A stretch of DNA of 64,000 bases from Flavobacteriales bacterium (GTDB taxonomy: Bacteria; Bacteroidota; Bacteroidia; Flavobacteriales_F; PHOS-HE28): positions 372,001 through 436,000 of the forward strand of contig JACJZJ010000001.1 in assembly GCA_020635675.1 (NCBI GenBank), in the 5' to 3' direction. Shown in pieces: positions 40,198-50,033 of the stretch. Numbering within the stretch: position 1 is the first letter of the stretch; each line of letters opens with the position of its first letter. Below the pieces are notes generated by a model. The model had not been told where the DNA came from and did no database searches. It saw only the letters and a list, made by a program, of their open reading frames with translations. Position numbers and translations under genes: made by a program.

Positions 40198-42221
40198 CAA
40201 TGCTGCTGATTATCCGTCATGACGCGCGATGCCAGGTCCTTGATCAGAACGTTCTTCTGATCCTCGGTCAGGTCGTCCATGCCCACGACGATGGAACGCA
40301 TGGTGCTATACTCCGCTGCGGTGATCGGACGCTCGGTGGTCAGTGCTTCGAGGAAATGGGCCTGGTCATTGAGCTCGGTCAGGTAGAGGGCCTGGGTCTC
40401 GGTGGTGGACCACAATTGGTTCGTCAGGTCGCCGAAACTGAAGCCACCCTCCAGGTTCCACGCGCGCCGGCCTTTCATGGTCGGCAGATGCCTGTTCACC
40501 TCGATGAATTCGCTCATGTCCGCCATGCTCAACAAATGCATGTCCCCTGCGGCCTCCGCATCGGAGGGGTGCACACGACCATCAAAATATTGATCGAACA
40601 CCTGGTCGTTCAGTTTCACCCCGTTGTCGTACACGCCGTCCTCCACGGACACGCTCCCGGGTCCGCGGTAGGCATAATAGGGACTGCTCTGTTGCCGCCA
40701 TGGGGTGGGCAGCAGGGTCTTCTCGACGATGAAGCCGGCGGTAATGTTGATGTAGCATCCGGTTCCGGACACCGCCGACCCCGTGGTGCTGCTGACGATC
40801 CCGTTGAACCGGACGACCGGGCGCAAATTGGACGAACCGTATGATCCGAATGCCGTGCAGGAACCGTCCATCCCGCAGCCGCCGGTCGTGGTCGCGCCAC
40901 AAGCAGGACCGGTGTTCAGACATGTACCGCCCGCCAGCGCGTTCTTCGAATAGGTCAACTGGTTGGCAGGTGACGTGCCCGGGACGGTGTAGTATTTCAC
41001 GGGAATGTTCCCCTGACCGGCTACAGTGGATCCGTTCATGCACACCTCCACGACAATGTTGCGGACGCCGTCCCAAACAAAGGGGGAGGTCAGATTGATC
41101 GTGTACCAGCCGGCCGTGTTGTTGGCGGGAAATGCGCTTGTCCCGACCGCGCAGGAAAAGCTCGGATCCGTGTTGGTCTGGAATCCACCGGAAAGGTCGT
41201 CCGTCCCGTATGGCACATGGAAAACGCTCACCTGCCAGGTCCATGTCTTCAAGCTGCCCGAAGTTGCTGCTTTGTAGAAGGAGATGGAATTGATGTCCTG
41301 CCCCGGGCAGATCCCATGTGTAATGGTGGTGTTCCCGGACAATTGGTTCAACTCGACATCCAATTCGTTCTTCAGGAACAGATACTGGTGGCGCATTTTT
41401 CCGATCCCTGTTGAGTTCGGCCAGGGGGTGGTCAACGCATCCGTTGTGGCGGTCACCTGTGACGCCGGGATATTGTCCGGGATCTCGGACGAACCGTTCG
41501 CGCAACTTGCCTGGGACATCTGGGTATAGGCCGCACCGCACACCTTGTCGTAGTCGTTCTCCATTTTGCGCCATCCGGTGGCGGCACCCATGTAGCCTTC
41601 GTGGTGGGCATAGTTCACGGTCCCATATGGCGGTGCCTGTTGCACGGCGGAGTAGCTCTGGTACCGGATCGTACCCACGTTCGTTGAGGTCACCGTACCC
41701 TGCACGCGTACCGCGCCGGCCACGTCCACGCGCTCCAGGCCGGACACCTGGCCAATGGCCCAGGGTGCGTTCGCCATGATGCGCATCCGCTCCACGTTGT
41801 TGGTCCGGAAGATCATGGGCTTGGCATCCGTGGTCCCCAGATAATCGTTGGGGAGCGTGCCCAGGTCGTTCCCTGTGAGCGACCATCCCGTGGCCCCGTT
41901 GTTGATCAGGCGCCACACCCCGGCATCGTAGTAGTAGAATCCCGCCGGTGCTCCGGTCTGGTAAACGATCAGGCCGTTCACCGGGCCGGCAACGCTCGCG
42001 GTGCTGTTCACGCGCGGGATCAGCAGACCCTTTTTCGCGTTGGCCGGCAGCGCGGACACGTCGATGTCCAACATGGCCGAGGGGTCCGGTGCGGCGCCGT
42101 CGGCGTTCACCGCGATGCTGGTGCTCTGCGCGAAGAGGCCGCTGGCCGCGGTTGTGGCCAGCACGATCAACAGGTTCCTCATGGCGTTGGGCTTGGTCAT
42201 GGTCCGGTGGTTCGGGTTCAT
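40197..42221 (-). CDS. Exported head-middle-tail surface protein, paralogue C
   Basis: 674 residues. Signal peptide ending GLFAQ, then a related but diverged head (VNADGAAPDPSAMLDIDV, GLLIPRVN, GLIVYQTGAPAGFYYYDAG). The middle domain keeps RHQYLFLKNEL, GWYTINLTSPFVWDGVRNIVVEVC and a Cys-rich end (CGATTTGGCGMDGSC). The tail keeps DQVFDQYFDGRVHPSDAE, FIEVNRHLPTM and TETQALYLTELNDQ, ending with a helical QLH-type segment. A distant paralogue of A and B. ATGA overlap with gene D and TGATG with gene B. Confidence 0.8.
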   Translation of the reverse strand: MNPNHRTMTKPNAMRNLLIVLATTAASGLFAQSTSIAVNADGAAPDPSAMLDIDVSALPANAKKGLLIPRVNSTASVAGPVNGLIVYQTGAPAGFYYYDAGVWRLINNGATGWSLTGNDLGTLPNDYLGTTDAKPMIFRTNNVERMRIMANAPWAIGQVSGLERVDVAGAVRVQGTVTSTNVGTIRYQSYSAVQQAPPYGTVNYAHHEGYMGAATGWRKMENDYDKVCGAAYTQMSQASCANGSSEIPDNIPASQVTATTDALTTPWPNSTGIGKMRHQYLFLKNELDVELNQLSGNTTITHGICPGQDINSISFYKAATSGSLKTWTWQVSVFHVPYGTDDLSGGFQTNTDPSFSCAVGTSAFPANNTAGWYTINLTSPFVWDGVRNIVVEVCMNGSTVAGQGNIPVKYYTVPGTSPANQLTYSKNALAGGTCLNTGPACGATTTGGCGMDGSCTAFGSYGSSNLRPVVRFNGIVSSTTGSAVSGTGCYINITAGFIVEKTLLPTPWRQQSSPYYAYRGPGSVSVEDGVYDNGVKLNDQVFDQYFDGRVHPSDAEAAGDMHLLSMADMSEFIEVNRHLPTMKGRRAWNLEGGFSFGDLTNQLWSTTETQALYLTELNDQAHFLEALTTERPITAAEYSTMRSIVVGMDDLTEDQKNVLIKDLASRVMTDNQQH

Positions 42222-44134
42222 TGCTTCGCGGCCTCGTAACGTTCCTGCAGGTCGGCCAGGAGCCTGCTGCGTTGATCCTCCGTCAATCTTGGGCTCTGGC
42301 GTACATCGTTCATCATCGCTTCGAGGTCGGCCTTGCTGATGCCCTTGTCATAGGCCAGGGACTCCAGCACTTTCAGGTCGCGCTCCAATTCAGCGATGTA
42401 GAGGGCCTGTGTCTCCACGGTCTCCCAGATGCCGGTGCTCAGCGATCCCACGGGTTCCTTGGCACCGCCCTCCCAATCCGTGCGCGAGGGCATCGAAGGC
42501 AGGTGGCGGTTCTCCTCGAGATAGCCTTTCAGGTCGTTCAGCGGGACATAGTTGTAACCGGCGGCGGCCCGGGCGTCCTCCGGACGTACGGTATGGTCGA
42601 AATAGCGGTCGAACACATGGTCGGTCAGTTGGGTGGCCCCGTCGTACACTTTGTTCTCCGCCCGGATCGTTCCCGGACCGCGGTAGTTCGCCGCCGCCCA
42701 TGCGGCATCGCCCACCATGAGGGCGCCACCCGAATACAGTGCGTAATCCCCTGAACTGTTGAAGGGCGAGGGCACTTTCACCTGGGCCGAGAAGCGGATC
42801 ACCGGGCGGGTGTTGTTCACGCCCCAGACCAGACCGGTCGGCGTGGACGGCGTCAGGAAGGCGGACCCGTGGGTCACCGTGTTGCTGGTATGGTAGGCGA
42901 AGGCGGTCGATTGGAAGCCGAGGCCGGTCTCCAGATGCACCCGGGGCGACACCCCGATGATGCCGGCCTTCTTGTAGGATACTTCGATGATGATGTTCTG
43001 CACCCCGTTCCAGTTGAAGGGGGTGGTCAGCGGGAAGCTGACGTAGCCGGCGCCAACGTTCAGGTTCGCGTTGTGATGCCGGGACACGTTGGCCGTCAGG
43101 TTGACGATGCCGCTGAGCGTGGTCAGGTTGGTGTGCTCGATCTTGATGTACACGTCGATCGCCGCACCGGGCGCGGGAGAGAGGTTGTCATCGTCGATGC
43201 AGATGAAGTCCACCGAAGTGAAATTCCCCGAACAGAGATTGAACGGTGGTGCGCTCAGTTCCGAGGCCAGGAAGAGGTATTGCGACTTGGACCCGCAGGA
43301 AGAGGCGGTTGCGCCCGTGGGAAAGGGGGTCTGCGCCTGTCTTGTGGCGGCAGGGGAAGACGGTGTGTTGGCCATGTAATTGCCGCCCTCCGTTTGTCCG
43401 GCCGCACCGCAGTTCAGGTTGTAGTCGGTGAAATCCTGCCCTGTCACCAGCGTCTCCTCGTTCTCCAGCCGGTGCCAACCTGCGGCGGTGCCACTGGTGT
43501 TGCCCGTGTGGCCGATCTCGGCGTTGTCGAAACGGATCACACCGGCATTGTTGGTCACGCTGTAGTTCGTGCCCGTATAGAGCGGGGCAGGCTTGTATAG
43601 GCGGAGGGCACCGTTGATCGAAAGCACCTCGGCCGGGGTGTTGGTGTTCACCCCGACGTTGCCGGTCGTTCCGTCGATGAAGACACGGTCCGTGCCGTTC
43701 GTCCGGATGTACAAGGGGTCGGTGGAACCGGCAACGGTACCCAGGTAGTTCTGGTTCGCGCCGGTACCCGGGGTCGTCCCGGAATTCCCCGTCTGGCTCC
43801 AACCGTCGTTGGTCATGCGCACCCATTGCGTGCCGTTGAAGTACCAAAGGCCGGAGGCGTTCTTGGGGTTGTACGGCGGGCCTGCGCCATCATCCGTTTG
43901 GTAGACCCACAGCCCGGTGGCCGGAAGCGGGATCGCGTTCCGCTGTGTATACGTCACCCGCGGCATCAGCATGCCCCTGTTGGTGCTGGTGATGTCCATC
44001 ATCGCCGCAGCGTTCGGCGCCGCTCCGGTGGTGTTGATGGCCACCCCCTGTGCATGCAACGAACCGACCGCGAAAAGGCCGGTGACAAGGGCGAGGGTTA
44101 CGGGTAAAGTGCGGGAGTAGAACGTCCTCAGCAT
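42218..44134 (-). CDS. Exported head-middle-tail surface protein, paralogue D (first gene)
   Basis: 638 residues. Signal peptide ending SLHAQ; head INTTGAAPNAAAMMDIT, MLMPRVTYTQRNAI, GLWVYQTDDG; then GTDRVFIDGTTGNVGVNT, a motif frequent in Bacteroidota fibre-like proteins. Middle domain with SQYLFLASELSA and FPLTTPFNWNGVQNIIIEVSYKK. Tail DHVFDRYFDHTVRPEDA, YLEENRHLPSMPS and a coiled coil VETQALYIAELERDLKVLESL. It opens the four-gene unit D-C-B-A; a TATTTTTG box lies 60 nt upstream. Confidence 0.8.
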   Translation of the reverse strand: MLRTFYSRTLPVTLALVTGLFAVGSLHAQGVAINTTGAAPNAAAMMDITSTNRGMLMPRVTYTQRNAIPLPATGLWVYQTDDGAGPPYNPKNASGLWYFNGTQWVRMTNDGWSQTGNSGTTPGTGANQNYLGTVAGSTDPLYIRTNGTDRVFIDGTTGNVGVNTNTPAEVLSINGALRLYKPAPLYTGTNYSVTNNAGVIRFDNAEIGHTGNTSGTAAGWHRLENEETLVTGQDFTDYNLNCGAAGQTEGGNYMANTPSSPAATRQAQTPFPTGATASSCGSKSQYLFLASELSAPPFNLCSGNFTSVDFICIDDDNLSPAPGAAIDVYIKIEHTNLTTLSGIVNLTANVSRHHNANLNVGAGYVSFPLTTPFNWNGVQNIIIEVSYKKAGIIGVSPRVHLETGLGFQSTAFAYHTSNTVTHGSAFLTPSTPTGLVWGVNNTRPVIRFSAQVKVPSPFNSSGDYALYSGGALMVGDAAWAAANYRGPGTIRAENKVYDGATQLTDHVFDRYFDHTVRPEDARAAAGYNYVPLNDLKGYLEENRHLPSMPSRTDWEGGAKEPVGSLSTGIWETVETQALYIAELERDLKVLESLAYDKGISKADLEAMMNDVRQSPRLTEDQRSRLLADLQERYEAAKQ

Positions 44135-44194
44135 GATGTGTGCTTTGGTGGATCGTTAAGAATGATCACGATCGGGGAGATCATGGACAATAGG

Positions 44195-44202
44195 CAAAAA
44201 TA
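44195..44202 (-). promoter_or_regulatory. -7 box TATTTTTG of the four-gene surface operon
   Basis: A perfect TAnnTTTG, 60 nt before the ATG of gene D. A GTTGTT lies about 21 nt further upstream, suitably placed for a -33 element; this is the best full promoter in the window. Confidence 0.65.
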
Positions 44203-44309
44203 ACGTTCCGTTCGGGTAGGAACAACTACCCTGGGACACAAGGCAAAGCGTCGCATGGGATCCCACCGGACCATTGGATCGACTAACCAACAGGAATGAC
44301 GATCATCAT

Positions 44310-44331
44310 GCCCGGGAGTTGCCCGGGAGTT
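44310..44331. repeat. Tandem 11-bp duplication between surface-protein units
   Basis: Two perfect adjacent copies of GCCCGGGAGTT in the 221-nt gene-free gap before gene D. No function is evident. Confidence 0.6.
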
Positions 44332-44355
44332 ATGAACGATCGTCGCGCCAGGGAC

Positions 44356-46662
44356 CTAGCGTTGGATGAACCGTGCCTGTCGCAGGGGAGTGCCGCTGGT
44401 GCGGTCGAGGATGTCCAGCACGTAGGCGCCGGGATCCAGCGGACGCAGGGGGATGTCGCGTTCCATGCGCCCGTGCTCCCCGGCCATCACGCCGGTGTCC
44501 ACCGTGCGACCGGCGGGATCGGTCACCCGCCAGAGGAGCGCGCCGTCCTGCGGTAGCTGGAAGGCGACATGGAGCCGGTCCGTCACCGGTTGGGGGTAGA
44601 TGTGCAGGTCCTCGTCGTTCCGGGCGAAGTAGGCCGAAACAATGTGGCCCTCGTTCGGGGTGCCATCATCATCCACGGGTACCAACCGGTAGTAGTTCAC
44701 GCCGGGCAGCGGTTCCGGGTCGATCAGCGCGTAGTTCTGCTCGGTGAGGCTGTTGCCCATCGCGGTCACTTGGCCGATGGATGCGAAATGTTCGGCATCG
44801 GCGCTGCGCTCCACCTGGAAATGGGACAGGTCGTGCTCGGTGGCCGTGCGCCAGTCGATCCGGACATGGTCGGTCTTTGCTGAGGCCTCCAGGCCGATCA
44901 ATTCCACCGGAAGCACGGTGCAATCCAGCGATGCCCCGTTGGTCAGGGTCCAGTTCAGATCGAACTGCAGACCGCTCTGCGAGAAATTGCTGATGTAGAG
45001 GATCAGCACGTCGTTGGTGGCCACGTTGATCGTGGAGACCCACTTGTCGCCGTACTGTCCTTCCGAGGTGTCGGATGCGCCATTGCCCAGACCGGTGTCT
45101 CCGCTGTATTGGGAGAAGGAGCAGCGTGCGGGCGCTCCATCCACGGGGCAGGAGAGGGAGGACATGGGGCCCCACAGGGCGAAATCGTAATCATCTCCTG
45201 AGTTTGCCGGGGCGATGGTGAACCCGATGGTGCCGCCGTGGGAGGCCCGGATATGGTACCAGGTGCCCTGGCGCTCACCGGCGGCCAGGCAGCCGAAGGT
45301 GTTCGCGTTCAGGTCCTTCTCAAAGCCCACGCCCTGGGCGTTGTTCGAGAAGCTCTGTGAGCCGCAGACCGTGATCCCCCCGATGCAGTCCTCGTCCACC
45401 GCCGATGGCGGGATGCAGTCGACCGTTTCGGTATGGACCACGCCCGCCGAGGGGTTCCGTCCGGAATTGAAGATCCCCTGCCCACCGGGCAGCTGACGCA
45501 GCAAATAGGAGTTCTGGTTCTGGTTCGATCCGCTGTTGTCATAGGTCACCACCAGGATGTCGCCGATGTTGAACGTGAGCATCACCGCGTTGTAGTCGTC
45601 CGTCACTGTGTAATTGGTGGCGGCACCGCCATTGATGCTGATGCCGACATGACTGGATCCCCAACCGTTGCCATTGGAGTCGAACATTTCGAGCAGATAC
45701 GAGCAGGAACCCCCGCCGAGCGCCGGGCTATGTACGCAGATGTTGAAGGTGCCGGAAGCGGTCCCGTAGCCCCAGAAACGGACGTAGTAGGTGTCCCCAG
45801 GCGTCAGGTGGCTGTAAGTGATCATCGGCATGTAGCTCGACTGGGTATCGTCCACGCAATCGATCATGTCGAACGGTCCGGAGCAGCTCGGGGCACTGTA
45901 GAGGGCCATGGCGCCATCGGTCAGCGAGCCGGAGGAGGACTCGATGGCCACGAAACCGGAGGCCGGCGCCACGAACTTGAACCACACGTCCTTCGAATTG
46001 CTGCTGTATGCCGCGCATCCCGGCAGTTCGGTGTCGGAGGAGTTGCAGGCGTTCACATTGGTCGCTGAGGAGGAACTGCAGGAGGTGCCCACGGTCAGGG
46101 TGGTGGCCGAACAGGGGTCCTGGTTCGCCGGGCCGCCCGTCAGCGAGGTGACGCAGATGCGGAAATTGCCGAAGCGATTGTTGCCATACTCCCAGAAGCG
46201 GATGTAGATCACGGCACCCGGGGTCAGGCAGTTCAGTTGGAGCAACGGCATGTTGCCCGAACCGTCGTCGTCATCGCAATCGATCAGCGCGAAGGAGGAA
46301 TAGTTGCTGCACGCCGAAGCGGTGTAGACCGCCATGCCGCCGTCCGTCAATTGACTGCCGCTGGAAGTGGCGGTCGCGATCTGTAGCGCTCCGGAGGCGG
46401 GCACGGTGCACTTGAACCACACGTCGCCACCCTGGTAGTTCGCGCAACCGGGGGCCGGTATGCTGGAGCTGCTGGCCGTGGCGCCCGAATTGGTGCCGGT
46501 GCTGTAGCTGCAGCTGGCTCCCACCGTCAGGTTCGTGGCCCCACAGGGGTCGTCGTTCGCGGGGGGGGCGGCCTGCCCGGCGAGCGCGAGCAGCACGGGA
46601 ACGATCGCCAAGGCCCGGGAAAGGCCGCATTCCAACACGCTCATGGTCTTCTGCGAGTTCAT
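44356..46662 (-). CDS. Large multi-domain T9SS surface protein, module copy 1
   Basis: 768 residues from the ATG at 46662, 4 nt after the upstream stop; the longer frame to 46779 has no signal peptide at its start. Signal peptide about 7-31, then two ~135-residue units starting DDPCGATNLTVGASC and QDPCSATTLTVGTSC, each with a DVWFKxxxPASG core, PPC-like. Next comes a GNGWGSSHVGISINGG domain, then a CIGGITVCGSQSFSNN domain with FALWGP, a VELIGLEASAKTDHVRIDWRTA segment and the T9SS type A domain (IYPQPVTDRL to RFIQR). A surface adhesin or scaffold is likely. Homologous along its length to the gene at 47290. Confidence 0.85.
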   Translation of the reverse strand: MNSQKTMSVLECGLSRALAIVPVLLALAGQAAPPANDDPCGATNLTVGASCSYSTGTNSGATASSSSIPAPGCANYQGGDVWFKCTVPASGALQIATATSSGSQLTDGGMAVYTASACSNYSSFALIDCDDDDGSGNMPLLQLNCLTPGAVIYIRFWEYGNNRFGNFRICVTSLTGGPANQDPCSATTLTVGTSCSSSSATNVNACNSSDTELPGCAAYSSNSKDVWFKFVAPASGFVAIESSSGSLTDGAMALYSAPSCSGPFDMIDCVDDTQSSYMPMITYSHLTPGDTYYVRFWGYGTASGTFNICVHSPALGGGSCSYLLEMFDSNGNGWGSSHVGISINGGAATNYTVTDDYNAVMLTFNIGDILVVTYDNSGSNQNQNSYLLRQLPGGQGIFNSGRNPSAGVVHTETVDCIPPSAVDEDCIGGITVCGSQSFSNNAQGVGFEKDLNANTFGCLAAGERQGTWYHIRASHGGTIGFTIAPANSGDDYDFALWGPMSSLSCPVDGAPARCSFSQYSGDTGLGNGASDTSEGQYGDKWVSTINVATNDVLILYISNFSQSGLQFDLNWTLTNGASLDCTVLPVELIGLEASAKTDHVRIDWRTATEHDLSHFQVERSADAEHFASIGQVTAMGNSLTEQNYALIDPEPLPGVNYYRLVPVDDDGTPNEGHIVSAYFARNDEDLHIYPQPVTDRLHVAFQLPQDGALLWRVTDPAGRTVDTGVMAGEHGRMERDIPLRPLDPGAYVLDILDRTSGTPLRQARFIQR

Positions 46663-46666
46663 GGCC

Positions 46667-47188
46667 TTATCGATCGGCACCGGTGTGTGGTGCGGTGAGC
46701 AGTTCGTATTCCGCGGGATGTGCCGCGATCCAGGCGGTCTTTTCGGTCGCGTAGCGGGCGTCATCGGCACGCGGATCACCGGTGTCCCGGTACACCGGGT
46801 AGCCCGGAGGCATTTCGGCGAGCTTGATCGCGTTGAGTCCCTTGTCCACCAGCAGGTGATGGAAGTCGGTCACCGTAAAGCCCAGGCCGGCGAGGTATGC
46901 GCTGAACTCATCGGCCGTCACCGACCGGCCCAGGCGCATGTCCAGCTGCCGGGCATCCAGGTCGGTCCGGTATTCCCCCCAGGGGTCCAATGCCACCATC
47001 GCCTCGTAGATCCCTTTTTCATGGGGGTGGTCCTGGAGTTCCTGTATACCGACCACATAATGGAATTCCGCCTTGGGCCCGGTCGACTGGGCATGGAGCG
47101 GGGCGTGGTCCAATGCCATGATCGCCAGCGCGGCGAGCAACAGCGTACGCGTACCGGTCAGGACGGAGGTGGTCCAATGGGTGTTCAT
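46667..47188 (-). CDS. Small exported protein, module copy 1
   Basis: 173 residues. Signal peptide about 1-34, ending PLHAQ. The mature part ends with a conserved block YPVYRDTGDPRADDARYA, then EKTAWIAAHP, shared with the protein at 49536. The block is acidic and aromatic, followed by a short tail. It is 4 nt upstream of its large T9SS partner, so the two are probably made together. No known family. Confidence 0.75.
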   Translation of the reverse strand: MNTHWTTSVLTGTRTLLLAALAIMALDHAPLHAQSTGPKAEFHYVVGIQELQDHPHEKGIYEAMVALDPWGEYRTDLDARQLDMRLGRSVTADEFSAYLAGLGFTVTDFHHLLVDKGLNAIKLAEMPPGYPVYRDTGDPRADDARYATEKTAWIAAHPAEYELLTAPHTGADR

Positions 47189-47289
47189 CGGGCCACTGGA
47201 ACGACGCTTCGTCGAGACGAGTTACATTCTCATCGAAGAAAAATGGATGTCGGTCGTTCTGCTCGCGGACCTTGGGTCACGCCGCCGTT

Positions 47290-49539
47290 CTACCGCTTGA
47301 ACACGGGATAGGTGATGGGGGCGCCACCGGTGTTGGATCCCACCACCACGGAATACCCGCCTTCCGTCAGGCCGCCCAGGTCGATGAACAGCACGGAGCG
47401 GCCGGCCGCCTTGTCGCTGCGGCCCTGGCGGACGATGCGCCCCAGGGCGTCGTGAACGACGTAGGTCACCTCACCGTCCCGGATCAGGTCCACGGGCAGA
47501 AGCACGTGGTCCTGCGCCGGATTGGGATACGGCCGCCCCACGGCGGGATCCCCGAAATAATCCACCGAGACCACCGCGCTGCGTTCATAGTGCCCATCGC
47601 GGTCCACCTGTTTCAGCCGGTAGTAGTTGGTACCTCCACCGGGGCGCAGGTCGTGGAAATCGTATTCCACGGTGGTCAGGCTGCTGCCGGCCGCAGGCAC
47701 CTGGCCGATCATGTCGAATTCGTTCCCGTTGGTCGAGCGCTCGATCTCGAACCGGTCGGAGTTCACCTCCGTGGCCGTGGCCCAGCGCAAGTGCACATGA
47801 TCGTCCACCACGTCGGCCTGCAGGGTCAGCAACTCCACGGGAAGCACCGTGCAGTCGAGCGAGGCGCCGTTCTGCAGGTCCCAGTTCAGATCGAAGGCCA
47901 GCCCGGTCTGCGACCAGTTGCTGATGTACAGCAGGTAGACCTGACCGGCCGTCACGGTGAGGTCGTTCACCCATTTGTCGCCCCCGGCACCCTCCGTGTT
48001 GTCGGTGGCGGTGTAGTTCAGGCCGGTGTCATCGTAAAGCGCGGAATAGGAACAACGGATGGGCGCGGAGGGCGGGGGGCAGATCGAGGCGGGCGTGGAA
48101 CCCGGCGGGAAGGGCCCCCAGATCGCGAAATCATAGTCGGTGTTGGGCGCGGTCGGGCTGATCGTGAAAGCCACGTTGCCCCCGTTCGATGGCGAGAAGG
48201 TGTACCAGGTCCCCTGCCGCTCCCCAGAGGCCAGGCAGCCGTAGTTCGAGGAGGTGAGGTCGACGTTGTTGCCGGTATTGTTGGTGGTGTTGTTGAACGA
48301 CTGCCCGTCGCACACCGTGATGGACCCGATGCAATCCTCCGGCGGTGCCGGTGGTGGCTGGCAGTCCACCGTCTGGGTGAAGACGATGCCGCTGGTCGGG
48401 GGCGATCCGCTGTTGAACACCGCCGTGCCGCTGCTCAGGAACTGCAGCACGTAGGAGATCTCGCCCTCGTAGGGACTGTTGGCGGTGTATTGCACCACGA
48501 GGATGTCGCCGATGTTCAGGCCGATCAGCGCGATGTTGCTCGAGCCGGTCACGGTATAGTAGGTGAACGCGCCCCCGTTCACGCTGATGCCGACGGTGGA
48601 TCCGTCCCATCCATCGCCGAAGCTGTCGCTCATGTCCAGCAGGTACACGCAATCGCCGGCGGGCATGGTGGTGATCCCGTGCACGCAGATGCTGAAGGTG
48701 CCCGTGGCGCCGAAATACCCCCACACGCGCACATAGTACACCTGGCCCGGCGTCAGGTTGGTAAAGGTGAGATAGGGCATGAGCCCCGGCCCCGAATCGT
48801 CGTCGCAGGCCACCTCCGTGAAGGTGCCGGAGCAACTGGGTGCGGTGTACAGGGCCATCGACGCATCCGTCATGGTGCCCGAGAAGGTCTCGATCGTGGC
48901 GATGCCCGTGGCGGGCGCGGTGAAGGTGAACCAGATGTCACCGCCGGTGTAGAAGCTGCAGCTCGGTGCAGGCACGCCACCCGTGGCCGTGGCCCCCACG
49001 TTGGTGTAGGTGCCCGGCACGCAGTTGGTGTTCACCGTCAGGTTGATCGCCGTGCACGGGTTGTCGTTGGTCAGCGGCGGTGGGGGCGAGCTGCACTGGA
49101 TCACCAGGGGTGCGCAGATGCCGTTGGTCGCACCTGCAGCAACCGGCACACAATTGTACTGGTCCACCAGCACACGCAGCTGACCCGTATAGGTGGCGGT
49201 CCAGGTCACCTGGGACTGCAATCCACAGAAATCATCATTGTATCCGAGACTACCTCCACCACCGTTGTTGTAGAGCGTGATCTGCGTATCGAAAGTCGCC
49301 GTGCACGTACTGAACGTATAGATGTTCCCGGACACCACGTTCACCAGGGCGTACTGCCCGCCCTGCACGCAGGGCACGGTGGTGGAGCCCGGGCAGGTCG
49401 GGGTCACGGCGGAGCCGGCGAGTGCGTTGTTGTTCGCGCAGGCTTGCGCGGCCGCTTCGTTCGTCACGAAGAGGCCTGCCGCGCCAAGTATCGAACAACC
49501 CAGCAATGCCCGAAACGCTTTATGGCCGGTCGCGATCAT
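47290..49539 (-). CDS. Large multi-domain T9SS surface protein, module copy 2
   Basis: 749 residues. Signal peptide about 1-33, then a unique Cys-rich N-terminal domain (CANNNALAGSAVTPTCPGST, about 33-160) absent from module copy 1. One PPC-like unit follows (DNPCTAINLTVNTNC, GGDIWFTFTAPATG), then a FGDGWDGSTVGISVNGG domain, CIGSITVCDGQSF with FAIWGPFPPG, a FN3-like VELLTLQADVVDDHVHLRWATA segment and a T9SS type A domain (PYPNPAQDHV to PVFKR). ATGA overlap with the small exported gene. Confidence 0.85.
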   Translation of the reverse strand: MIATGHKAFRALLGCSILGAAGLFVTNEAAAQACANNNALAGSAVTPTCPGSTTVPCVQGGQYALVNVVSGNIYTFSTCTATFDTQITLYNNGGGGSLGYNDDFCGLQSQVTWTATYTGQLRVLVDQYNCVPVAAGATNGICAPLVIQCSSPPPPLTNDNPCTAINLTVNTNCVPGTYTNVGATATGGVPAPSCSFYTGGDIWFTFTAPATGIATIETFSGTMTDASMALYTAPSCSGTFTEVACDDDSGPGLMPYLTFTNLTPGQVYYVRVWGYFGATGTFSICVHGITTMPAGDCVYLLDMSDSFGDGWDGSTVGISVNGGAFTYYTVTGSSNIALIGLNIGDILVVQYTANSPYEGEISYVLQFLSSGTAVFNSGSPPTSGIVFTQTVDCQPPPAPPEDCIGSITVCDGQSFNNTTNNTGNNVDLTSSNYGCLASGERQGTWYTFSPSNGGNVAFTISPTAPNTDYDFAIWGPFPPGSTPASICPPPSAPIRCSYSALYDDTGLNYTATDNTEGAGGDKWVNDLTVTAGQVYLLYISNWSQTGLAFDLNWDLQNGASLDCTVLPVELLTLQADVVDDHVHLRWATATEVNSDRFEIERSTNGNEFDMIGQVPAAGSSLTTVEYDFHDLRPGGGTNYYRLKQVDRDGHYERSAVVSVDYFGDPAVGRPYPNPAQDHVLLPVDLIRDGEVTYVVHDALGRIVRQGRSDKAAGRSVLFIDLGGLTEGGYSVVVGSNTGGAPITYPVFKR

Positions 49540-50033
49540 TGGCTGTTGCCGGCCGGCGTGTTGAGGGCGGGTTGCAACTGCTGGTAGGCCTCTGGGTGGG
49601 CATCGATCCAGGCGGCCTTGGCCGTGGCATAGTTGTCCGCATCCTGTTCGGGATGGCCCGTGTCGATGTACTGTGGAAAGCCTTGCGCCCCGGCGGGTGC
49701 ACTGCGTCCCTCCGGACCGGCACCCGTGGGACCGTCCACATGCACCACGTGGATGCCCTGTGGCGCGAGCTGTGCCTCCAGCTCGTTGCGGTCGATGGCG
49801 GCCACGGTGCGCACCTTGGCGCGTTGCAGGGGGATCGAAATGCTGAGGAGCATGTCCGGGTCGAAGGCCAGCAGCGCCTCGTACACGAACTTCTCCTTCT
49901 CCGCGTTGAGACCCGCGAACTGGACGAGCAGGTCGTGCGGCGCGGTCTTCTGGGCATGCACCGGCGTGTGGCCCAGTGCGAGCAAAGCGAGCAGCAGCGT
50001 GCCTTTGCGGAGCAGACCCCGCACCACGCGCAT
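49536..50033 (-). CDS. Small exported protein, module copy 2
   Basis: 165 residues from the ATG at 50033, giving a normal signal peptide (GTLLLALLALGHTPVHAQ). The open frame extends to an ATG at 50087, 5 nt after a TAATTTG near-box (50093-50099), so a longer leaderless product cannot be excluded. The C-terminal block FPQYIDTGHPEQDADNYA, then AKAAWIDAHPEAY, matches the protein at 46667. Coupled by ATGA to the large T9SS protein. Unknown function. Confidence 0.75.
   Translation of the reverse strand: MRVVRGLLRKGTLLLALLALGHTPVHAQKTAPHDLLVQFAGLNAEKEKFVYEALLAFDPDMLLSISIPLQRAKVRTVAAIDRNELEAQLAPQGIHVVHVDGPTGAGPEGRSAPAGAQGFPQYIDTGHPEQDADNYATAKAAWIDAHPEAYQQLQPALNTPAGNSQ

Noticed and set aside
36125..40209. 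Plus-strand frames of 758 and 648 codons across the tandem surface genes
   Set aside because: They are antisense to genes A and B, contain low-complexity His/Val/Gly-rich text, have no signal peptide or domain, and repeat only because the minus-strand genes are duplicated.
36380..44134. Prophage tail-fibre cluster
   Set aside because: Heads and tails recall fibre proteins, but each gene has a signal peptide and no capsid, portal, terminase or integrase gene is near.
47272..49587. Plus-strand 771-codon frame opposite the large T9SS gene
   Set aside because: Antisense shadow without recognisable motifs.
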